Positions 8,294 to 17,901 are shown, counted from the stretch's first letter. The stretch is DNA of 64,000 bases from CAYPLH01 sp964411505 (GCA_964411505.1 CAYPLH010000006.1:65665-129664); one strand, 5' to 3'. Program-made: numbers and translations. The notes: a model not told the origin generated them from the sequence alone.

Positions 8294-11248
8294 TTATTTC
8301 TCGTCTCTGAATACACCAAACTCTTCCTGCTTCATTCGCAACTCCCTGTTGATATCCTTAACTGCCTCTTCCAGAGCATCCTTTACATTTTGTCCACCGA
8401 TAACAACTCTGTTCCAAGCGTTTTGAACATGTCTAGATGTAAAATATCCTCCAAGAACAACCGGTATTTCTTTCGCCCATTTCCACTGCTCTTGGATTAC
8501 CTTAAGGTCGTCTTTCTTCCAATCAAGGTTTGAAAATGCTTCTACATTAGCAGAATTCCATCGGGCTTCTACACCGATCAGCGCTTCCAGCTCATGAGCA
8601 AATTTTGTCTGCACAGCTGTGCTGCTCCACCATTCAAGAAACTCCCACGCTTCTTGTTGATGCTCTGATTGATTTAAAATAATGTTGCTTTGTCTTGCAA
8701 GCCCTCCGCACGATCTATTGATTGTTCCGTCAGGCATTTTAGTGCCTGGAATGGGTGCAATGCCCCATCTGCCGGTAAGCTCCGGTGCAGCTACCGATAG
8801 CTGCATATATATTCTGTAATCACCTATTCCCATAGGCACCTCTCCCGACCTCATACGGTTAAACAATTCAGCAGATACCGGGATACCATAGCTTGTATAA
8901 AGGTCGGTATATTCTTTAAGCGCCAAGAAAGCCTCTCCAGAATTAAGAGCTGTTTTAAGCCCGTCTTCGGTATAGAACTCACCTCCGTGCTGAAACAGAA
9001 ACTGTGCAAATTCCTGTTGGTAATGTGTGGAGGTACCACTGTTGCTTAGTGCAAATTGAAGTCCATTTTGGTAAAGCGCAGGAAGCACAAAGCTATACAG
9101 CTCATCCCATGTCTCCGGTATCATTATTCCTAATTCTTCAACGATGTCTTTTCGATAAAACAGCACTTGAAAATCCATTGTCTCCGGAAGCGCATAGGTT
9201 CCTCCTCCATATTGATAGGGTATAATAATGTTTTTCAAGAAGCGTTTCTCTACCTCCGGATAGCTGTCAAATTTTGACAAATCTACTGCCGCATCCCTTA
9301 TAGCAAACTCTACAGGCAGCGTTGCGTCAACACCCATTCCCACATCAGGCGCACGGCCTGATGTAACCGAAAGCATCAAAGCATTAATGTGGCCTGATGC
9401 AAGTTGGGCAGCCGGAAGCACATTGATATTTACCATAGTTCCTGTTTGGGGAGTAAATTCTTCATCCGCCAATTCCTTTATAAGCTCAGCCCACTCTGTT
9501 CCGCGGGCAATCCATACGTCAATGGAAGCTTTAACCTCAGTATTATCTTTTAATATACCGCCTATATTGTCATAATCCTTTTTAAAAGATGCTAGAAAGT
9601 TGGCAATGGTGAAACGTATCTTCTGAAAAACACCGGACCGCTCATTCTTCCAAGGCTCTTCGGGTGCTCCAACCTTAATATAGTCAACTAAAAGCGGCTG
9701 ATTCTGCATACTGAGATACCACGCACCGAGGCTTGTCTGTGCGCTGTTCAGGTCATTCATTTTTCGTGCAATTGTGAAAGGATCATTTATCATATCCTTA
9801 AGCTGGCTTTTAATAGTAAGGAAGTTGTTTGCCATAGCCGGGAGCTTCCCTGATATATTCTCCAAAAGATCATACTTTTTCTGCAGACTGTCCATCAAAG
9901 CTTGCATATTGCTTTTCAATGCCGGTATTACCTTAAAAAGCTCGTAGTCGTAATTAGGGTCGGGGTTGCTGCCAGTTACCTTAATAATATTACGCAGCAT
10001 ATCAGATAACAGAATTATATCATCATTCAGAGAATGTATTACCTGTGTAAGGTCACCCATTTTTACCGTCATTGTAAAGGTATGGTCACCTTTCTCAAGA
10101 TAAATAAGGTACGGTTCACCCTCATCATCCTTTATTACTTCGGTTCTCCAATCTCTGTCATAGACAAAACGATAGCTTTCAAATTCTTTAAAAGGTACCT
10201 TTCCGTCAATGGAAATCTGGCGGTATGACGGTAATCCGTCGTTCCATGACTGCTTTACGCGAAAAGCAATTTTATATAATCCATCCTCCGGGACGGTAAT
10301 CTTCCATGTTATAGATTGATTACCCCTTCTCCATCGGAAACCTCCGATTACATTCAGCTTTCGATTTATATATGAAACAGGCTGCACTGCAGGATCCCCA
10401 TCACTCTCTCTGCGGATAGTGGGATCGCTTTTTTCGATTGCGACAGTCTCTGCTTGAAATTCGACAGTACTCCCTGAATTCTTGTAACCTTCTTTCAAAT
10501 ATTGTTCGCTGAGCTGTTTATATGTTATAAGCTCACTTGCAGAAACCAGTGCCACCTTCGAAATCGCCATGGTCTGATCTATAAATTCCATGCGAATAGT
10601 ATGCTTACCCGGTTCTAAGTAGAACTGAAAGGGAGATGAATAAAAGCCTGAACTATCGGTTAAGCTTATCTTCCTCCAGCCAAGCACCTCTTCCTGACCC
10701 GGACGCGCTTCATCGCCAAGACTATTGATGATAGGCTCCCCTGCATCCTTCCACATTCTGTTGAAAACAATATTATTCGCTTCAGCAAAAGGGATTTCAC
10801 CATCTACTTTCAAAGAGCGCACCGCATCATTACCTGAGCCGGGCAGCATATAATATTCTACCTCTAATTCGTAAAGCCCTTCAGCTGTTACATTAAATTC
10901 CCACTCTGCCCATGTATCGTTTTCTTCCCACAAATATACAGATCCACTTTTCCCGCCTATTCCATTTTTTAAATTTAAACTGCTTTGCGCAGATACTTTT
11001 GTTTTCGCCGCAGATACAACAACACCGCTTCCGTCCACACCCTTATAGCCCTTCAGCTTATACTCATCAACAAATGATGAATAATAGGTATAATCCATCC
11101 ATCGTGAATATTCCTCACCTGTGCCGCCTGACCCATAGGTATACTTTTCTCTGAGCGGAACATCGCCAGCCGCATTAACAAGGGTAGTACATGCAACTGT
11201 AATAAGACATATAATAATTAATTTTTTTCTTAAAGTTTCTTTCAACAT
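8294..11248 (-). CDS. Very large extracellular solute-binding protein with N-terminal carbohydrate-binding-like modules
   Basis: The 984-residue product has a signal sequence (1-27, likely cleaved after VNA) but no proper lipobox: the only cysteine near it sits in TVAC, without leucine at -3. Residues about 60-235 and 260-415 are two similar beta-sandwich modules of the kind found in carbohydrate-binding proteins (LEPGKHTIRMEF and LEKGDHTFTMTV mark equivalent strands). Residues about 415-560 are helical and coiled-coil-like. Residues about 560-984 match the sugar-binding-protein fold (TGTMVNINVLPAAQLASG, YALPETMDFQVLFYRKD, WEFLEWWSS). Ordinary CUT1 binding proteins are about 420-550 residues, so this is roughly twice the usual size. 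It heads the transporter operon, with GGGAGGAG before the ATG. Confidence 0.85.
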   Translation of the reverse strand: MLKETLRKKLIIICLITVACTTLVNAAGDVPLREKYTYGSGGTGEEYSRWMDYTYYSSFVDEYKLKGYKGVDGSGVVVSAAKTKVSAQSSLNLKNGIGGKSGSVYLWEENDTWAEWEFNVTAEGLYELEVEYYMLPGSGNDAVRSLKVDGEIPFAEANNIVFNRMWKDAGEPIINSLGDEARPGQEEVLGWRKISLTDSSGFYSSPFQFYLEPGKHTIRMEFIDQTMAISKVALVSASELITYKQLSEQYLKEGYKNSGSTVEFQAETVAIEKSDPTIRRESDGDPAVQPVSYINRKLNVIGGFRWRRGNQSITWKITVPEDGLYKIAFRVKQSWNDGLPSYRQISIDGKVPFKEFESYRFVYDRDWRTEVIKDDEGEPYLIYLEKGDHTFTMTVKMGDLTQVIHSLNDDIILLSDMLRNIIKVTGSNPDPNYDYELFKVIPALKSNMQALMDSLQKKYDLLENISGKLPAMANNFLTIKSQLKDMINDPFTIARKMNDLNSAQTSLGAWYLSMQNQPLLVDYIKVGAPEEPWKNERSGVFQKIRFTIANFLASFKKDYDNIGGILKDNTEVKASIDVWIARGTEWAELIKELADEEFTPQTGTMVNINVLPAAQLASGHINALMLSVTSGRAPDVGMGVDATLPVEFAIRDAAVDLSKFDSYPEVEKRFLKNIIIPYQYGGGTYALPETMDFQVLFYRKDIVEELGIMIPETWDELYSFVLPALYQNGLQFALSNSGTSTHYQQEFAQFLFQHGGEFYTEDGLKTALNSGEAFLALKEYTDLYTSYGIPVSAELFNRMRSGEVPMGIGDYRIYMQLSVAAPELTGRWGIAPIPGTKMPDGTINRSCGGLARQSNIILNQSEHQQEAWEFLEWWSSTAVQTKFAHELEALIGVEARWNSANVEAFSNLDWKKDDLKVIQEQWKWAKEIPVVLGGYFTSRHVQNAWNRVVIGGQNVKDALEEAVKDINRELRMKQEEFGVFRDEK

Positions 11249-11374
11249 TGTCTCCTCCCTGCAATCTCATGCAGTTTATTGTCAGAACATACTTGCTTCA
11301 ATTAATTTTCTGCGAAATAGCTTAATTCAATGAGCGTTTACACACATCCCGCCTGCTTTTTTATCAAGCTGCTC

Positions 11375-12358
11375 TTACCTCTCTAATCCACCTGTCAGAA
11401 GCATATTGATACTTGTTTTTATGGCTGACACATGTGCCTCCATCTGCAAAAGAGGCGGAAAATCCAAAGTGTTGTTCTTTACCTCAATCAACAGTGTGTG
11501 CATTGATTTATTGAGCCCCCCAAAAATTGCTTTAAAATACTCGGCTTGCTGTCCCGTTGCATTAAGAGGCGCAGGATCCTTTGGGTTAATTCCCATACGC
11601 AGCCAGGCACTGGTAATCTTTCCGGCCCACTTATAATTCCCGGCCTCGGTTATGGGTGAGAATGAACTCAAAGACGGAAGATACACCATAGCATTATAGT
11701 TTGAGTTTTTAAACTCTGTCTGATGAAGATCCAGCCAGTATTTATAGTTATATTCACTATGATGCATGTAAAACAGCTTCATATGAGATGAAAGATTGTA
11801 GCGGTTAGGCTCAGCATATCTATACTCGTCTAATTGCTCATAACCAATCCCAATGAATTCGGGATAGCTTTTTTCCTCACGTACATCCCATAAATCGACC
11901 CGTTTCCATCTTTTCCCCGGGTTTTCAGGATCTTCTCCGTACATTATGCAGTAAAATTCATTGTCTTTATATATGGTTCCATCAAAAAACGGAACAGGCG
12001 ACCGATCTCTGCCTTGAGGGTTGCCGATAGGGTTGAAGGTAAGCACGGTATTTTTCAAGGTTTTTTCTATATCAATATTTGCAGTATTACCGGATGTGTC
12101 TTTTCCTGTTAGAAGCTGCTCAATCACATCTATCATACCCGCAGTTCCGGCAGGTTCATGAGCATGCGGTTGAGAAATATACAGCACTTTTTTATCATGG
12201 CTGCAAAATGAAAAATCCGAAATAGTTATTGCATATACCCTTTGTCCTGTGTATTGGGTGACGAAATTCACCTTCATGTTTTTGCCGGCTATGCATTTCC
12301 ACTCAGTAATTTTTTCTTCCAGCTGCTTATGACCGGATAAAAACTTTTTGTCTGACAC
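11375..12358 (-). CDS. M14-family zinc carboxypeptidase-like protein
   Basis: The 327-residue protein shows the M14 metallocarboxypeptidase layout: the HxxE zinc motif at H65/E68 (QPHAHEPAG), a third histidine ligand near residue 208 (LDLHQTEF) and a candidate catalytic glutamate near 289 (LIEVKNN). It has no signal peptide, so the substrate is cytoplasmic, perhaps a peptide or an amide-linked group on an imported glycan (inference). GTG start with GGGGAGGAG upstream. It lies 126 bases before the large binding protein and after a 646-base gap, so it may share the transporter transcript. A hydrolase of the M14 fold is unexpected in a sugar cluster. Confidence 0.78.
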   Translation of the reverse strand: MSDKKFLSGHKQLEEKITEWKCIAGKNMKVNFVTQYTGQRVYAITISDFSFCSHDKKVLYISQPHAHEPAGTAGMIDVIEQLLTGKDTSGNTANIDIEKTLKNTVLTFNPIGNPQGRDRSPVPFFDGTIYKDNEFYCIMYGEDPENPGKRWKRVDLWDVREEKSYPEFIGIGYEQLDEYRYAEPNRYNLSSHMKLFYMHHSEYNYKYWLDLHQTEFKNSNYNAMVYLPSLSSFSPITEAGNYKWAGKITSAWLRMGINPKDPAPLNATGQQAEYFKAIFGGLNKSMHTLLIEVKNNTLDFPPLLQMEAHVSAIKTSINMLLTGGLER

Positions 12359-13004
12359 TAATTTTCTCCTCCCCGTAATATATGCAACTTGCTAATTCTA
12401 AGCAATACGGCTTTCGACATCCACTAGAAGCGTTTTGTATTTCAAAAAGCATATTGCAATAATTAAAGGCATTACATAATCGCATAATAAATACTTAAGA
12501 GCATTGACAAGATCAACGCACAGTTTACTTTAATAAGTATAGAAAAAACCTCAGTGATAGTAAATCCCTCATTTTTTCCGAAATCGTCAGAATTTTTCTT
12601 GTTATCAACAAAAAGCAGAGCGTCCACCATATCTGCAGCCGATAGGAAAAGCGTAACCAGTCTTTTTGTTCATCGTTCGTTTTATTGCTAATCGTTAATT
12701 TTCTCCTTGCGCTCTCATTCATCAGAACCTGCATTATGGGCAAACTTAAAAAGCACCTAGCTCAAAAAGGTTTTTAACCAACTTACAAATATTACTGTGA
12801 TTACAACAGGGGGCAAAGCAAGATTTACAAAGGTTCTTATAAAGGAATAAAAATCGATATTATCTGCTTCAATGCAACCGATGATATCTTAAAATCTGCA
12901 GAAACTTGTCTGCGCTAATTTAATGCTGAATTCAGGTTTGATGTGGAATTCAGGTTGCATTTACCAGAGTCTACAACATATGTGATATGCTTTTGCCATA
13001 TGTA
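12359..13004. other. Intergenic stretch with decayed coding fragments
   Basis: No intact gene is visible in these 646 bases. On the minus strand an open frame at 12472-12669 reads like the end of a small membrane protein but lacks a start. On the plus strand 12761-12850 encodes a protein-like 29-residue tail (ITVITTGGKARFTK) straight after a stop. Two GAATTCAGG direct repeats lie near 12930-12955. It looks like gene debris between two functional units. Confidence 0.4.
12472..12669 (-). pseudogene. Possible decayed membrane-protein fragment
   Basis: This 65-codon open frame, bounded upstream by TGA at 12670-12672, encodes TKRLVTLFLSAADMVDALLF and ends in a hydrophobic segment (ALILSMLLSIYYAIM). 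The composition is protein-like but there is no ribosome binding site and no convincing start. I do not recognise the parent family. A chance open frame remains possible. Confidence 0.2.
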
Positions 13005-14303
13005 TCATTTTACCTTCAACACAAGTACATAATCAGGCTCAATATCATCTCCAGGAGGGGTGAATTCTACAAAAGAACTAGTGCTGCTAAAGCACTTGCC
13101 GGGAATATATACACCCTTTCTTGGATTATACCATAGGGTGCAGATGTATTCCCCCTTAAAAACACTCATATTTATATAAACAGGCTGATTTTCAGGTATA
13201 TATACAAGAGCAAAATCCTTATCTACTGATATTGCAGCAGGAATATAGCAAGTACCTTCTTCACTACCATGTACCACCAATACTTTTTCCTGATCGGGCA
13301 CAAGCTTGCAAAATGGATAGTCAAGCATCAGCTTTTTTAAATGTCCCATATTAAATGCTCCGGGCAGATCCATAGCTTTTTTCCAGTGCAAGCACACATC
13401 CCTAGTAGGCACCTCATCTGAAGGTACATTGTAGCTCCAGACATCCCTGCAACCATAGGTGTGTCCCATAGCCCCGCTTAAAACAGCATTGTATGCAGCT
13501 TTTCTTACCTGATGGGCAGTCACATGCCTTCCGGTAGGTGGTTTTCTATAGAAAAACTCATGACTATGTTCATATCTTGCTTCCCCTTCCAAAGTTGGCT
13601 TTATAGGAACTTTATTATAGTCCTTTAATATCAGGTTATAATTGTCAAGGTCAAATCTTGTACCTGTCTGCATCATATTAAAATCAAGCCAAGGTTCTTC
13701 ATGCAGCCATTGGGATGAGCTATGCACAGCTGTAGGGTGGAAGGTCATAAGGTTCTTTTCACCATCACCAGCTTTGATTCCTTTAGCCATAGCTCTCCAT
13801 ATTTCAAGATGTTTTTCTTCCTTCGGATTTCTGTCGCCGCCTATAACCCATATGATATTACTATTTTTATAGCGTCTACCTATGAATTCACCATATATGC
13901 GGGCATTTTCCACATCGAATATTTCCGGTCCCTTTCCCCACAAAAGGGGTCCGACAAATTCACCCCAGGTTGGCAGCAGGGCTATACATAATCCGATCTT
14001 GTTTGCTTTGTCAATAATATAGTCAACATTTTCAAAGAATGCTTCATTAGGTTGTTTTGGATCCATGTTCTTCAGAGGTTCATGCCCATAGTAATTGCAA
14101 AACCTTTCATTGGTATCCTTTTTGCATTCCCCAAGCACACAAGGCATGATTACAGTAAAACCTTTTTCCTTTCGATTCATGAGATATTCTAAAGCCTCTT
14201 TGCGGCTTGGTTCATAGAATAGCTTCCATGCAGTATCCGCTAGATAGAAAAAAGGTTTGTTATTCCCATCAACAAGATATCTTCCATTATCACTGACTTT
14301 CAT
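13005..14303 (-). CDS. Apiosidase-like glycoside hydrolase (DUF4038, GH140-like) with collagen-binding-like C-terminus
   Basis: The 432-residue protein begins MKVSDNGRYLVDGNNKPFFY and continues LADTAWKLFYEPSRKEA, the typical N-terminus of DUF4038 TIM-barrel proteins. WVIGGDRNP near residue 146 is the conserved strand carrying an acidic residue. The last ~90 residues form the beta-sandwich often annotated as putative collagen-binding domain. Characterised relatives include an apiosidase acting on rhamnogalacturonan II (family knowledge). The frame is open 28 codons further upstream, but GGGAGG lies five bases before the ATG at 14301-14303, fixing the start. No signal peptide: it acts on imported oligosaccharides. 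Neighbouring sugar-acid kinase and transketolase genes hint that the freed sugar is an unusual pentose such as apiose (inference). Confidence 0.82.
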   Translation of the reverse strand: MKVSDNGRYLVDGNNKPFFYLADTAWKLFYEPSRKEALEYLMNRKEKGFTVIMPCVLGECKKDTNERFCNYYGHEPLKNMDPKQPNEAFFENVDYIIDKANKIGLCIALLPTWGEFVGPLLWGKGPEIFDVENARIYGEFIGRRYKNSNIIWVIGGDRNPKEEKHLEIWRAMAKGIKAGDGEKNLMTFHPTAVHSSSQWLHEEPWLDFNMMQTGTRFDLDNYNLILKDYNKVPIKPTLEGEARYEHSHEFFYRKPPTGRHVTAHQVRKAAYNAVLSGAMGHTYGCRDVWSYNVPSDEVPTRDVCLHWKKAMDLPGAFNMGHLKKLMLDYPFCKLVPDQEKVLVVHGSEEGTCYIPAAISVDKDFALVYIPENQPVYINMSVFKGEYICTLWYNPRKGVYIPGKCFSSTSSFVEFTPPGDDIEPDYVLVLKVK

Positions 14304-14440
14304 AAGTTCCTCCCTGTTATCATTCCGTGTAGTGTCAAAAATTCTAAATAAATTTCGACCTAAACCATTTATTTCACTGATTTGCACTGATTTGCACTTT
14401 TTTTTAGAAAATTCGCTTCGCTCATAACCTTTCTTGTTCG

Positions 14441-15877
14441 CTATGGAAAATTACTTAAAATCTCAACTACTTCTTTAAGTGTTTTCCTTGTACCAACATT
14501 ACCGGGAAAAATTATGTACGGTATCCCCGGGAATCTGCTTTCATCACCTGTTATCCATACCGGTATCCCCTCTTTGATTTGACCTGCCACTACAGCTTTC
14601 TTAATCTCTAAGCCTATCGTAGCTACATCACTTGAGGTAATTCCTCCCTTAGCAATAACAAATGCCGGTTTTTTCTTTAGTTTATGTATAATACTTGCTA
14701 TGGAGTGGGATATTTTAACTGCAAGCTTCAATTCATCCTCACTGTTTCCTGTATTAAAGTCAAGCCTGTCTCTTCTGGTATAAACCGCAACCGTTTTCCC
14801 TTCTCCAATACATTCGTCACATATATCAACAACTCGCCAAACTTCCATTTCAATTTCATTAGGGTTTACAATAAGATGCTGGTTAAACTCAACAAATCGA
14901 ACCATTTCCAACGATTTTAGTTCTTCAAGCTGTTCGGTTGTCTTTTTTACATGGGATCCAATAATAATGATTCCACCATTGCTTCTTCTATCCTTTATAA
15001 GATCTTGTCTTGTGAGCAGTGCCTTATCTGTTACTCCTCCAATTACCTTTGTGAAAGAAGCCGCTGTTCTGAAAATAAATCTTTTGCCTTGATCTAATGC
15101 CTTTAGCAAAGCAATGGTGAATACCTTTACATCGACATAATCTATTGCGTTTACCACTATCTTGCTAAAATCCTTTGCGATCATAAGCTGTGCGGCTATA
15201 CCATCTAAATCAGCTTTTCTTAAATCTTCTAGACTGATATATTGAGTCTCTTTTTCCAAAAAACGTCCTTCGGTTTTCTCTTCGATCCATTTTCCAAGAT
15301 GGGAATTTTTATATCCAAAGGTCTTATCTTTGGCAAACTCTGTTTCACTTGCCGGCACTAGGTATTCATTTTCCTGCACATAATGAATGTTCCCTATAGT
15401 AAAGCGGCCTCCTTCTTTAAAGAAAGGAAATACCACCTCTGCGTCTATACTGATATCAGAAATCTCCTCAAGGGTGTCTTTCAAAACTTTAGTCTCAAGG
15501 GGATAGTGTCCTCTTAATGTGGAATCGCTGCGACTTATGATTATAAAGTCTTTACCAAGTATTTTAGATGCCTTGTAAATATTTTGTGCAATTTCTCTAT
15601 GCACCCGGACAGTCTCTTTAGATGTAAAACTTCTTGAGTTTGTCAGAATGAAAAACATAGAAGAGGGGTCGTTAAATCCGGATTCTATTGTGGCAAACTC
15701 CCAATCGGTGTATACAGGTATATCATGTATAGTCTGTACTCCCGTGGGATCATCGTCAAGCACCACTATTTTCCTGTTATTATTCTTAATCGCTTTATCA
15801 TACTCGCTTTCGATTTTCTTAATATCAAAGACTGTACTGTATTCTTTGAACACCGCTTCTTTTAGAACTTTATTCAT
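14441..15877 (-). CDS. Four-carbon acid sugar kinase family protein (DUF1537)
   Basis: ATP-dependent sugar-acid kinase family. The N-terminal domain opens with VVLDDDPTGVQTIHDIPVYT. The C-terminal nucleotide-binding domain shows KGGITSSDVATIGLEIKKA, WITGDESRFPGI and FPGNVGTRKTL, all hallmark segments. Family members phosphorylate 3-oxo-tetronates, erythronate/threonate derivatives or 3-oxo-isoapionate. The frame is open to 15904, but the ATG at 15875-15877 has AAGGGTGG upstream and gives a family-typical N-terminus (478 residues); the start is not certain. It lies 146 bases after the transketolase C-subunit, probably in the same LacI-controlled unit. The exact substrate cannot be read from sequence. 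Confidence 0.85.
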   Translation of the reverse strand: MNKVLKEAVFKEYSTVFDIKKIESEYDKAIKNNNRKIVVLDDDPTGVQTIHDIPVYTDWEFATIESGFNDPSSMFFILTNSRSFTSKETVRVHREIAQNIYKASKILGKDFIIISRSDSTLRGHYPLETKVLKDTLEEISDISIDAEVVFPFFKEGGRFTIGNIHYVQENEYLVPASETEFAKDKTFGYKNSHLGKWIEEKTEGRFLEKETQYISLEDLRKADLDGIAAQLMIAKDFSKIVVNAIDYVDVKVFTIALLKALDQGKRFIFRTAASFTKVIGGVTDKALLTRQDLIKDRRSNGGIIIIGSHVKKTTEQLEELKSLEMVRFVEFNQHLIVNPNEIEMEVWRVVDICDECIGEGKTVAVYTRRDRLDFNTGNSEDELKLAVKISHSIASIIHKLKKKPAFVIAKGGITSSDVATIGLEIKKAVVAGQIKEGIPVWITGDESRFPGIPYIIFPGNVGTRKTLKEVVEILSNFP

Positions 15878-16023
15878 GCAGGCAGCCACCCTTTCCATAC
15901 ACATTACGCGAATGAGTTATTGTGTATATTTCCTTTATCAACATTATTAACTTTGGGTAATGATGTTTGTGTAGTATAAAGAACAATTGACTTTATTTTG
16001 ATAGAAAACCCGGTGAGCTCTAC

Positions 16024-16965
16024 TCACTTTCTTTTAATGAGGTCTATTGCCCTTTCTGCCATTTTAGAAGGAGTCAGATCATAAGCCCTCATCAGGTCAC
16101 TTAATGGGGCACTTTTAATGGTTGTATCTCCGATACCCATCATATCCAGGAGCACTGGATATTCTTTGGTCAGCACTTCTGAAACCGCGCTCCCAAAGCC
16201 CCCAATAATACGACCATTTTCAATTGTCATAATGCAACCAGTCTGTTTCGCACTTTTTACAATCAGCTCTTCATCTATTGGTTTTACCGATGGCATGTGA
16301 ACAACTTTTGCACTAATTTTTTCACTATCTAAAAGCTCAGCTGCTCGTATGCATATGCCCGTCATTATCCCGGTTCCCATCAGGGTTATATCCTTTCCTT
16401 CTTTAATTACAATTCCTTTTCCCCATTCGAACCCGTAATCGGTGCCAAACAATACCGGTGCCTCTGCTTTAGGAACCCTGAAGTATACAGGTCCTTCATA
16501 TTCCATTATTTTATGCATAACACTTCTTAGCTCTACATTATCTCCTGGGGCTATGACTCTCATAAATGGCATGGCCCTCATTACAGCCAAATCCTCACCT
16601 GCATTGTGGGATGGACCGCATTCGGTGGCTGTCATACCTGTGTACGAACCAGGAATTTTTACATTTAGCTTTTGGCAGCAGATATTCATATAAACCTGAT
16701 CCAGTGCTTTCCTTGCAGCAAAGGCGGCAAAGGTAGACGGAAATGGTACAAATCCCATATGTGCCAAACCTGCTGCAACACCAAACATATTTGCTTCAGC
16801 AATTCCGCACTGCAAAAACCTTTTGGGGAAACGCTCCTTAAAAAGAGAAGTTCGTGTGGATGTATGAAGATCTGCATCAACCACCATTACTCTGTCATAT
16901 TTTTCGCCTAGCTCAACCAGCGTCTCACCAAACACTTCACGTAGATTTTTATTATAAAAATTCAT
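16024..16965 (-). CDS. Transketolase family protein, C-terminal subunit
   Basis: The 313-residue protein matches the C-terminal half of transketolase: the pyrimidine-binding domain (about 5-165; CGIAEANMFGVAAGLAHMG) and the C-terminal transketolase domain (about 180-305; TIENGRIIGGFGSAVSEVL). With the preceding gene it forms a split transketolase, a two-subunit thiamine-diphosphate enzyme that moves a two-carbon ketol group. Its ATG overlaps the stop of the N-subunit gene by one base (TAATG), with AGGAGGT eight bases upstream. Split transketolases serve special catabolic routes, including apulose-4-phosphate cleavage (AptA/AptB), as well as general pentose metabolism. Confidence 0.92.
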   Translation of the reverse strand: MNFYNKNLREVFGETLVELGEKYDRVMVVDADLHTSTRTSLFKERFPKRFLQCGIAEANMFGVAAGLAHMGFVPFPSTFAAFAARKALDQVYMNICCQKLNVKIPGSYTGMTATECGPSHNAGEDLAVMRAMPFMRVIAPGDNVELRSVMHKIMEYEGPVYFRVPKAEAPVLFGTDYGFEWGKGIVIKEGKDITLMGTGIMTGICIRAAELLDSEKISAKVVHMPSVKPIDEELIVKSAKQTGCIMTIENGRIIGGFGSAVSEVLTKEYPVLLDMMGIGDTTIKSAPLSDLMRAYDLTPSKMAERAIDLIKRK

Positions 16966-17888
16966 TATGCTCTACCTCCTATTACCGCAGCCAGACTGCC
17001 ATCATCCACTTTCACCGGCGGTCTTTTTATTCCTTCATAGGGTTTGCCATATCTTTTTGCAAGCTCTTTTAAAAACTCTTCTGCCTTCTCTACTGAAGGT
17101 GCGTGAGTATGCCAGTTGTAGTTAAACTCACATTGCTCTACTCCTCTTCCTTTTACAGTGTGTGCAATAATACAAATCGGTTTACCGTTTACCTCTATGT
17201 ATTTAGCTCTGTAAAAAGCTCTGTAAAGATCAGCAACATCGTGTCCGTCAACCTCTATCACTTTCCAGCCAAAGGATCTCCACCTGTCTGCCATAGGCTC
17301 CTGACCCATTTCGTCGCTTACAAATCCCTTTGCCATTACCTTGTTGTAATCAACAACTGCAATAAGGTTATCCAGCTTATAATGCCCTGCTGACATTGCA
17401 GCCTCCCATATCTGACCCTCAGATAGCTCTCCATCGCCCAGTATGCAGTATACTCTTTGAGCAAAGCCCTCTTTTAACTTTAAGCCATAAGCAATTCCTA
17501 CCGAATAGGAAAGCCCTATGCCCAGCGAACCTCCTGATGCCTCCAATCCTGGAGTTTCCAGCATATCAAGATGTCCTTCCAATCCCCCAAGTTTACAGTA
17601 ATCATATAACTTTTCCACTGGGAAAAATCCTCTAAGTGCTAGGGTTGCATACAATGCCGGAGAACAATGCGCTTTAGAAAGAACCACATAATCCCTGTCT
17701 CTTTTTTTAGGCTGTTTAGGTTCTACTCTCAAAACCTTAAAATACATAGTTGATAGTATCTCTGCCAACGAGAAAGACCCTCCAACATGCCCCCACTGGC
17801 TGCAGGCAGTCATCTCCACAGTAAGCTTTCTTATCTCATAAGCCATATCTTCCAACTTTTTTATATCATTTTCCTTTAAATAATTCAT
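16965..17888 (-). CDS. Transketolase, N-terminal (thiamine diphosphate-binding) subunit
   Basis: The 307-residue protein carries the thiamine-diphosphate motif GDGELSEGQIWEAAMSAG followed by VVDYN, plus LSKAHCSPALYATLA and GGSLGIGLSYSVGIAYG typical of the N-terminal transketolase half. The frame is open 25 codons further upstream, inside the end of the racemase gene, but GGAGGAAGGG directly before the ATG at 17886-17888 fixes the start. It lies 13 bases after the racemase-family gene and overlaps its partner subunit by one base, so the three genes form one operon. Confidence 0.92.
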   Translation of the reverse strand: MNYLKENDIKKLEDMAYEIRKLTVEMTACSQWGHVGGSFSLAEILSTMYFKVLRVEPKQPKKRDRDYVVLSKAHCSPALYATLALRGFFPVEKLYDYCKLGGLEGHLDMLETPGLEASGGSLGIGLSYSVGIAYGLKLKEGFAQRVYCILGDGELSEGQIWEAAMSAGHYKLDNLIAVVDYNKVMAKGFVSDEMGQEPMADRWRSFGWKVIEVDGHDVADLYRAFYRAKYIEVNGKPICIIAHTVKGRGVEQCEFNYNWHTHAPSVEKAEEFLKELAKRYGKPYEGIKRPPVKVDDGSLAAVIGGRA

Positions 17889-17901
17889 GTCCCTTCCTCC
17901 A

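Noticed and set aside
11335..11350. TGTAAACGCTCATT, resembling a CcpA catabolite site or a second LacI operator, before the large binding-protein gene
   Set aside because: Only one half matches the consensus and the TTAACGTTAA core of the local operator is absent.
12761..12850. Plus-strand 29-residue protein-like tail (ITVITTGGKARFTK)
   Set aside because: No start codon, directly preceded by a stop, and no recognisable family; kept only as possible debris in the gap description.
15905..16023. Possible terminator between the transketolase C-subunit and kinase genes
   Set aside because: No stable stem with U-tract is visible, so the kinase is treated as probably in the same unit.
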